A DNA stretch of 9,704 bases from an uncultured Erysipelotrichaceae bacterium. Its GTDB lineage: Bacteria; Bacillota_I; Bacilli_A; RF39; UBA660. Under the pieces are notes generated by a model. The model was not told the origin of the DNA. It saw only the letters and a list, made by a program, of their open reading frames with translations, and ran no database searches. A program made the position numbers and the translations under genes. Shown here piece by piece: positions 6,781-9,704 of the stretch; within the stretch, counting starts at the first letter, position 1; each line of letters opens with the position of its first letter. The stretch spans positions 1 to 9,704 of the forward strand of contig CACZQZ010000125.1 of NCBI GenBank assembly GCA_902783405.1. Direction: 5' to 3'.

Positions 6781-7166
6781 TAATCCTTTAATGGAACACC
6801 ATTTGCATCAACATTAATACTACCTGCTAAGATTAAAATTCCCTCAATAAAACCCCAAATACCTGCAATCCCACAAGTAAAAATAGTAAGAACAATTTGA
6901 AGAATAGCTTTATTAGTATATCCTAAATAGAAATTATGAACACCCCAACTACCAAAAAATAAACCAAGAAGTCCTGCTGCTATTTTTGATTTTTGTTCAG
7001 ACATATTTGCTGTTTGGTTAAATGAAGCATTATTATATGAACTATTTCCATTACCTACAAATGTAGATTCAGTTACGTCTTCGGGATTTGTAGGAGTTCC
7101 ACAATTAGGACAAAATGAAGTATTTTCTTCTAACTCTTTACCACAATTAGCACAAAATTTAGACAT
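6780..7166 (-). CDS. Zinc-ribbon TM2 domain protein
   Basis: This is a 128-residue membrane protein. Residues 3-24 form a zinc ribbon with CANC (C5, C8) and CPNC (C19, C22). A Ser/Asn-rich, low-complexity linker runs from about 30 to 57. A TM2 domain follows (about 59-117): two hydrophobic helices with the characteristic turn GSWGVHNFYLGY (72-83) between them. The family function is not established. The zinc ribbon should face the cytoplasm. A near-perfect ribosome binding site AAGGAGG (7180 down to 7174) precedes the ATG by seven bases, the strongest in the window, which fits a well-expressed gene. It is the first gene of a two-gene minus-strand unit with the DUF2752 gene. Confidence 0.93.
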   Translation of the reverse strand: MSKFCANCGKELEENTSFCPNCGTPTNPEDVTESTFVGNGNSSYNNASFNQTANMSEQKSKIAAGLLGLFFGSWGVHNFYLGYTNKAILQIVLTIFTCGIAGIWGFIEGILILAGSINVDANGVPLKD

Positions 7167-7188
7167 ATCTTTACCTCCTTATAGAACA

Positions 7189-7217
7189 ATTATAACAATA
7201 ATGTATATGAATTTCAA
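7189..7217 (-). promoter_or_regulatory. Promoter of the TM2-DUF2752 operon
   Basis: On the minus strand, TTGAAA (7217-7212), a 17-base spacer and TATAAT (7194-7189) form a near-consensus vegetative promoter. It also has the extended -10 TG one base upstream (TGT before TATAAT). The distance from -10 to the ATG is 22 bases. Confidence 0.75.
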
Positions 7218-7267
7218 TAATAAAATATTTACCTTAGCGTATAAAACATAAAATTCATAAATAGGCG

Positions 7268-7287
7268 TATAATTTTTTAGAGGTGGG
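7268..7287 (+). promoter_or_regulatory. -10 box and RBS of the yutH-like gene
   Basis: TATAAT at 7268-7273 and AGAGGTGGG at 7279-7287 precede the ATG at 7291. There is no good -35 and no extended -10 TG, so the promoter may be weak, need an activator, or use another sigma factor. A sporulation sigma factor is possible given the product, but I see no matching -35 motif that proves it. Confidence 0.45.
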
Positions 7288-7290
7288 AAT

Positions 7291-8199
7291 ATGAAAAATG
7301 TCATTATGTTTTATTATAGCATCAATCCTGCCAAAATCTATCAGAAAGGTCATAAGTATTGGTTTACATATCAAGGATATAAGTATTTATTTATAGAATA
7401 TAGCAATCTCACATTAGATATCCGAGATGTATCTAAATTGATAGAAAATTTGCACCAAATAAATATACCTGTTCATGATTTAGTTTTCAATAATAATAAT
7501 CAAATGATAACGAATGTTGAAGGAAGAAATTTTGTACTAATGAAGCAGATTGTAAAAGATGGATATTTATCTTTGCAAGATATTATTAACTTTTCTGATA
7601 AAACAATGAATCAAATAGTATTGTTGGATAGTTATAAAAAGCGAAAGAGTTGGAAAAAATTATGGAGTGATAAAATTGACTTTTTTGAATATCAGATAAG
7701 TCAATTTGGAATGAAATATAGTTTTTTAAGAGAAAGCTTCGATTATTTTGTGGGTTTAGCTGAAAATGCTATAGCTTATTGTAATGAAATTAATGATCAT
7801 TATTATTCTATTTCACATAAGCGATTAGAAAGAAAAACGACGTATGAAGAATTTTATAATCCGTTTGAGTTGATTGTAGATTTTCATATAAGAGATATTG
7901 CTGAATATTTTAAGTTTAAATTATTTAATGGATATTTATCTTTTCATGAAGTTGAGTATTTTTTAAAATATCATATTCATGTTGAAGAATATAAATCTTT
8001 TTATGCCCGTTTTTTATTTCCGACACCTTATTTTGATTTGTTTGAAAATATTATAGATGGAAAAAAAGATGAGAAAAGTATTCATGAAATGATTAAAAAA
8101 ATTCCGACTTACGAAAACTTTTTAAAAGAAATATATGAGTATATGATTCATTATACTAAAATGCCAATGATTGAATGGATTACAAAAAAACATAGATAG
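7291..8199 (+). CDS. yutH: YutH-like (CotS-related) spore coat protein with kinase-like fold
   Basis: This is a 302-residue protein resembling Bacillus YutH, a spore-coat-associated relative of CotS and of the HSK2/aminoglycoside phosphotransferase fold. Matches by recall are the middle block ESFDYFVGLAENAIAY (148-163), SHKR (175-178) where kinases carry the catalytic loop, FELIVDFHIRDIAEYFK (192-208) in the metal-binding region, and the late YARFLFPTPYFDLFENI block (238-254). No standard HxD catalytic motif is seen, so it may not be an active kinase. No signal peptide or membrane segment is present. The start has a strong AGAGGTGGG ribosome binding site. The last codons run into an A tract and hairpin shared with the convergent NifU-like gene; in Bacillus yutH and the NifU-like yutI are also close. 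The alternative is another member of the phosphotransferase fold. Confidence 0.72.
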   Translation: MKNVIMFYYSINPAKIYQKGHKYWFTYQGYKYLFIEYSNLTLDIRDVSKLIENLHQINIPVHDLVFNNNNQMITNVEGRNFVLMKQIVKDGYLSLQDIINFSDKTMNQIVLLDSYKKRKSWKKLWSDKIDFFEYQISQFGMKYSFLRESFDYFVGLAENAIAYCNEINDHYYSISHKRLERKTTYEEFYNPFELIVDFHIRDIAEYFKFKLFNGYLSFHEVEYFLKYHIHVEEYKSFYARFLFPTPYFDLFENIIDGKKDEKSIHEMIKKIPTYENFLKEIYEYMIHYTKMPMIEWITKKHR

Positions 8200-8208
8200 A
8201 TATCTATG
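8184..8208 (-). terminator. Terminator of the NifU-like gene, overlapping both stop codons
   Basis: CATAGAT at 8191-8197 pairs with ATCTATG at 8202-8208 around four bases. Read on the minus strand, the hairpin is followed by seven T residues (the A run at 8184-8190), a typical intrinsic terminator. On the plus strand the tail is not T-rich, so it probably works best for the minus gene. It contains the stop codons of both convergent genes, and the A run encodes Lys codons near the end of the yutH-like gene. Confidence 0.65.
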
Positions 8209-8431
8209 CTTCTGTTATATTAATAACACCTTTAATTTCTGGAATTTCTTCTTGAAGGGATGCTTCAATAACATCTTTTATTGTAAAATCAATAACGCCA
8301 CATTGTGCACACATGCCAAGCATTTTAATGTATACAATATTGTCTTCATATTTTATAAATTCTATATCACCGCCATCATTTACTAGAAATGGTCGGATGG
8401 TATTTAATACTTCTTTAATTTTTTCTTCCAT
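8204..8431 (-). CDS. NifU-like C-terminal domain Fe-S scaffold protein (YutI-like)
   Basis: This is a small 75-residue protein equal to a stand-alone NifU C-terminal domain, which holds and delivers Fe-S clusters in the cytoplasm. LNTIRPFLVNDGGDIEF (9-25) is the standard opening helix and DGGD turn. The cluster-binding pair C41-x-x-C44 (MCAQC) follows the beta hairpin, and the closing helix and V-I-N-I strand fit the family. I chose the ATG at 8431: an in-frame GTG three codons upstream is part of the ribosome binding site AGGTG (8442-8438). It lies convergent to the yutH-like gene and divergent from the S1 gene. Confidence 0.93.
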   Translation of the reverse strand: MEEKIKEVLNTIRPFLVNDGGDIEFIKYEDNIVYIKMLGMCAQCGVIDFTIKDVIEASLQEEIPEIKGVINITEA

Positions 8432-8448
8432 CAAAATCACCTAAACAT

Positions 8449-8476
8449 ATTATAGCATTTATACCCTCAAAGTAAA
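8449..8476 (-). promoter_or_regulatory. Extended -10 promoter of the NifU-like gene
   Basis: On the minus strand TGCTATAAT (8457-8449) is a perfect extended -10. TTTACT (8476-8471) is a fair -35 with 16 bases between. The -10 ends 17 bases before the ATG at 8431. Confidence 0.6.
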
Positions 8477-8483
8477 GAAAAAA

Positions 8484-8525
8484 TTGGATAGTTTTATATT
8501 TTATGATATAATCTTCAGTGAGGTG
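8484..8525 (+). promoter_or_regulatory. Promoter and RBS of the S1-domain gene
   Basis: TTGGAT at 8484-8489, a 17-base spacer and TGATATAAT at 8504-8512 form a good extended -10 promoter. GAGGTG at 8520-8525 is the ribosome binding site for the ATG at 8531. The predicted start of transcription is about 8519, so the leader is about 12 bases. It lies back to back with the promoter of the NifU-like gene. Confidence 0.75.
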
Positions 8526-8530
8526 TTCTT

Positions 8531-8905
8531 ATGATAAAATATCAGAAAGGAAAAATTGTCAAAGGTATTGTTAGTGGTATTACAAATTATGGTATTTTTG
8601 TATCTTTTGAAGAATATTATAGCGGATTAATTCATATTTCAGAAATTTCTAATCTTTTTGTTCGTGATATTAATGAGTTTGTAAAAATAGGTGAAGAAAT
8701 ATATGTAAAAATTTTAGATGTTAATGAAGAAGAAGGACAGTTAAAATTGAGTATTAAAGATATTAATTATAAAGTTAATACATATAAAAAGAAGAAAAAA
8801 ATAAGAGAAACAAATCTTGGATTTAAAACTTTAGAGTACAAATTGCCAATATGGATTGAAGAAGGTTTAAAAAAGTATGATTGTGTTACAAAAATTGATA
8901 GTTAA
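8531..8905 (+). CDS. cvfD: S1-domain RNA-binding protein, YugI/CvfD (GSP13) type
   Basis: This is a 124-residue cytoplasmic protein with one S1 RNA-binding domain (about 4-77): GKIVKGIVSGITNYGIFVSF, then GLIHISEIS (32-40), VKIGEEIYVKILDV and GQLKLSIKDI. A Lys-rich linker (84-90) leads to a C-terminal segment GFKTLEYKLPIWIEEGLKK (97-115) that matches the tail of Bacillus YugI (GSP13) and streptococcal CvfD. These are post-transcriptional regulators and ribosome-associated stress proteins. That tail separates it from S1 domains of PNPase or ribosomal protein S1, which are far longer. Good promoter and ribosome binding site support the start. It is a single-gene unit before the tRNA cluster. Confidence 0.85.
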   Translation: MIKYQKGKIVKGIVSGITNYGIFVSFEEYYSGLIHISEISNLFVRDINEFVKIGEEIYVKILDVNEEEGQLKLSIKDINYKVNTYKKKKKIRETNLGFKTLEYKLPIWIEEGLKKYDCVTKIDS

Positions 8906-8937
8906 TTCATATATCAAGAAATATAAGTAAAAATCTC

Positions 8938-8959
8938 AAAAAAATAGAAACTTTCTATT
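8938..8959 (-). terminator. Hairpin with T run on the minus strand
   Basis: AATAGAAA at 8943-8950 and TTTCTATT at 8952-8959 form a near-perfect palindrome. On the minus strand it is followed by a run of seven T residues (8944-8938), which has the form of a terminator. No minus-strand gene lies to its right in the window. Its right arm overlaps the -35 box of the tRNA promoter. It might also weakly end the S1 transcript. Confidence 0.35.
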
Positions 8960-8986
8960 GACAAATGAAAATCAAAATGTTATATT
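8958..8986 (+). promoter_or_regulatory. Promoter of the tRNA operon
   Basis: TTGACA at 8958-8963 is a perfect -35. A 17-base spacer leads to TATATT at 8981-8986 (five of six). This is a strong vegetative promoter, with transcription expected to begin about 15 bases before tRNA-Val. Confidence 0.85.
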
Positions 8987-9007
8987 TAATTACGTCAGAG
9001 GAATTTT

Positions 9008-9084
9008 GGGCGATTAGCTCAGTTGGTTAGAGCACCTGCCTTACAAGCAGGGGGTCATAGGTTCGAGTCCTATATCGCCCACCA
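9008..9084 (+). tRNA. tRNA-Val (anticodon TAC)
   Basis: A complete cloverleaf of 77 bases including the encoded CCA. Acceptor GGGCGAT pairs with ATCGCCC, the anticodon stem CCTGC/GCAGG closes loop CTTACAA, and the T arm contains TTCGAGT. The anticodon TAC is at 9042-9044. First gene of the tRNA operon. Confidence 0.97.
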
Positions 9085-9086
9085 TT

Positions 9087-9162
<76 letters not shown>

Positions 9163-9167
9163 TGTTT

Positions 9168-9251
9168 GGAAGGGTAGCGAAGTGGTCAAACGCGGCAGAC
9201 TGTAAATCTGTTCCTTCGGGTTCGATGGTTCAAATCCATCTCCTTCCACCA
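9168..9251 (+). tRNA. tRNA-Tyr (anticodon GTA)
   Basis: 84 bases with encoded CCA and a long variable arm, as bacterial tRNA-Tyr has. Acceptor GGAAGGG pairs with TCCTTCC (one G-T pair), and the anticodon loop is CTGTAAA. The anticodon GTA is at 9202-9204. Confidence 0.96.
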
Positions 9252-9259
9252 CTTGTTAT

Positions 9260-9335
9260 TGCCTCGTAGCCAAGTGGTAAGGCACCACACTTTGACTGTG
9301 GCATTTCGCTAGTTCGAGTCTAGCCGAGGCAGCCA
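9260..9335 (+). tRNA. tRNA-Gln (anticodon TTG)
   Basis: 76 bases with encoded CCA. Acceptor TGCCTCG pairs with CGAGGCA, giving the weak T-A first pair typical of tRNA-Gln, with discriminator G. The anticodon stem CCACA/TGTGG closes loop CTTTGAC. The anticodon TTG is at 9292-9294. Confidence 0.96.
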
Positions 9336-9341
9336 CTATAT

Positions 9342-9417
9342 GTCCTGTTAGCTCAGCTGGTAGAGCATTTGACTTTTAATCAAAGGGTCACAGATTCGAA
9401 TTCTGTACAGGACACCA
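9342..9417 (+). tRNA. tRNA-Lys (anticodon TTT)
   Basis: 76 bases with encoded CCA. Acceptor GTCCTGT pairs with ACAGGAC, and the anticodon stem TTTGA/TCAAA closes loop CTTTTAA. The anticodon TTT is at 9375-9377. Last gene of this tRNA operon. Confidence 0.97.
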
Positions 9418-9427
9418 GTTGTTAATT

Positions 9428-9457
9428 AACCTAGATCTTATCTAGGTTTTATTTTTT
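9428..9457 (+). terminator. Intrinsic terminator of the tRNA operon
   Basis: CCTAGAT at 9430-9436 pairs with ATCTAGG at 9440-9446 around the loop CTT; flanking AA/TT pairs extend the stem. A T-rich tract with a single A follows. It sits ten bases after tRNA-Lys and separates that operon from the tRNA-Leu unit. Confidence 0.88.
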
Positions 9458-9564
9458 TGTTAATTTTTCAATAAGCATTTCTTTGTATTATGCAATTTTA
9501 CAAGTATAATAAGTATATTTGCCATATAAAATGAATAAAATTAAATAAAAAGTAAAAAAAACAC

Positions 9565-9593
9565 TTGTCAAATAATAAAAAATGGGATATACT
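9565..9593 (+). promoter_or_regulatory. Promoter of tRNA-Leu
   Basis: TTGTCA at 9565-9570 (five of six), a 17-base spacer and TATACT at 9588-9593 (five of six) make a good vegetative promoter. Transcription would start near 9600, about 20 bases before the tRNA. The 9459-9564 stretch before it holds nothing I can identify. Confidence 0.8.
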
Positions 9594-9622
9594 TATAACA
9601 GTCTTGTAAATGAGACATTTGT

Positions 9623-9704
9623 GCCTGAGTGGCGAAATTGGTAGACGCACAGGACTTAAAATCCTGCGGGAGTCAAATCCCGTGCCGGTTCAAGTCCGGC
9701 CTTA
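9623..9704 (+). tRNA. tRNA-Leu (anticodon TAA), cut by the window end
   Basis: A class II tRNA with acceptor GCCTGAG, D arm, anticodon stem CAGGA/TCCTG around loop CTTAAAA, a long variable arm (CGGG/CCCG) and a complete T arm. The anticodon TAA is at 9657-9659. The 3' acceptor strand begins CTTA and is then cut; about three acceptor bases, the discriminator and CCA should lie just outside. It may head a further tRNA cluster. Confidence 0.95.

Noticed and set aside
8171..8386. Plus-strand open frame of 71 codons
   Set aside because: It lies antisense to the NifU-like gene, has no ribosome binding site, and its Cys/Phe/Asn-rich translation is typical of the shadow of a real AT-rich gene.
37..8905. 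Mycoplasma genetic code (TGA as Trp)
   Set aside because: ecfT, truA and the patatin gene end in TGA at the expected protein ends, and Trp residues are encoded by TGG.

Overview
The window looks like chromosomal DNA of a very AT-rich, low-GC Gram-positive bacterium of the Bacilli/Erysipelotrichia/Mollicutes-related type. The reasons are A/T-rich codon use, AGGAGG-type ribosome binding sites, near-consensus TTGACA/TATAAT promoters, tRNA genes with encoded CCA, and an ecfA1-ecfA2-ecfT-truA gene string typical of Firmicutes. TGA is used as a stop (ecfT, truA and the patatin gene) and Trp is TGG, so this is genetic code 11, not the mycoplasma code. A YutH/CotS-like gene suggests a spore-forming lineage or one descended from spore formers. 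I see no insertion sequence, CRISPR array, phage gene or toxin-antitoxin pair.

Layout, left to right. A short-chain dehydrogenase (37-792) is followed by about 300 bp without an intact gene. That gap holds a promoter-like TATAAT, good ribosome binding sites in front of very short frames, and what may be a decayed small ORF, then a weak terminator. A plus-strand operon (1100-6413) follows, with overlapping or touching genes: ecfA1, ecfA2, ecfT (a vitamin-transport energy-coupling module, unusually small and divergent), truA (tRNA pseudouridine synthase), a membrane-anchored protein of unknown function, and a patatin-like phospholipase. It ends in a hairpin that also serves the convergent two-gene unit on the minus strand: a zinc-ribbon TM2 protein and a DUF2752 membrane protein.

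Next come a YutH-like kinase-fold protein (+) and a convergent NifU-like Fe-S scaffold (-), which meet in a shared hairpin. A divergent S1-domain RNA-binding protein of the YugI/CvfD type (+) follows. The right end is a tRNA operon, Val(TAC)-Thr(TGT)-Tyr(GTA)-Gln(TTG)-Lys(TTT), with its own consensus promoter and terminator. A second promoter then drives a tRNA-Leu(TAA) that the window edge cuts a few bases short.

Most of the content is housekeeping. The points most worth a second look are the degenerate ABC motifs in both Ecf ATPases, the uniformly short promoter-to-start distances, hairpins built over the stop codons of both convergent gene pairs, the unassigned protein downstream of truA, and the gene remnant at about 850-1033. 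I found no clear new defence or mobile system.
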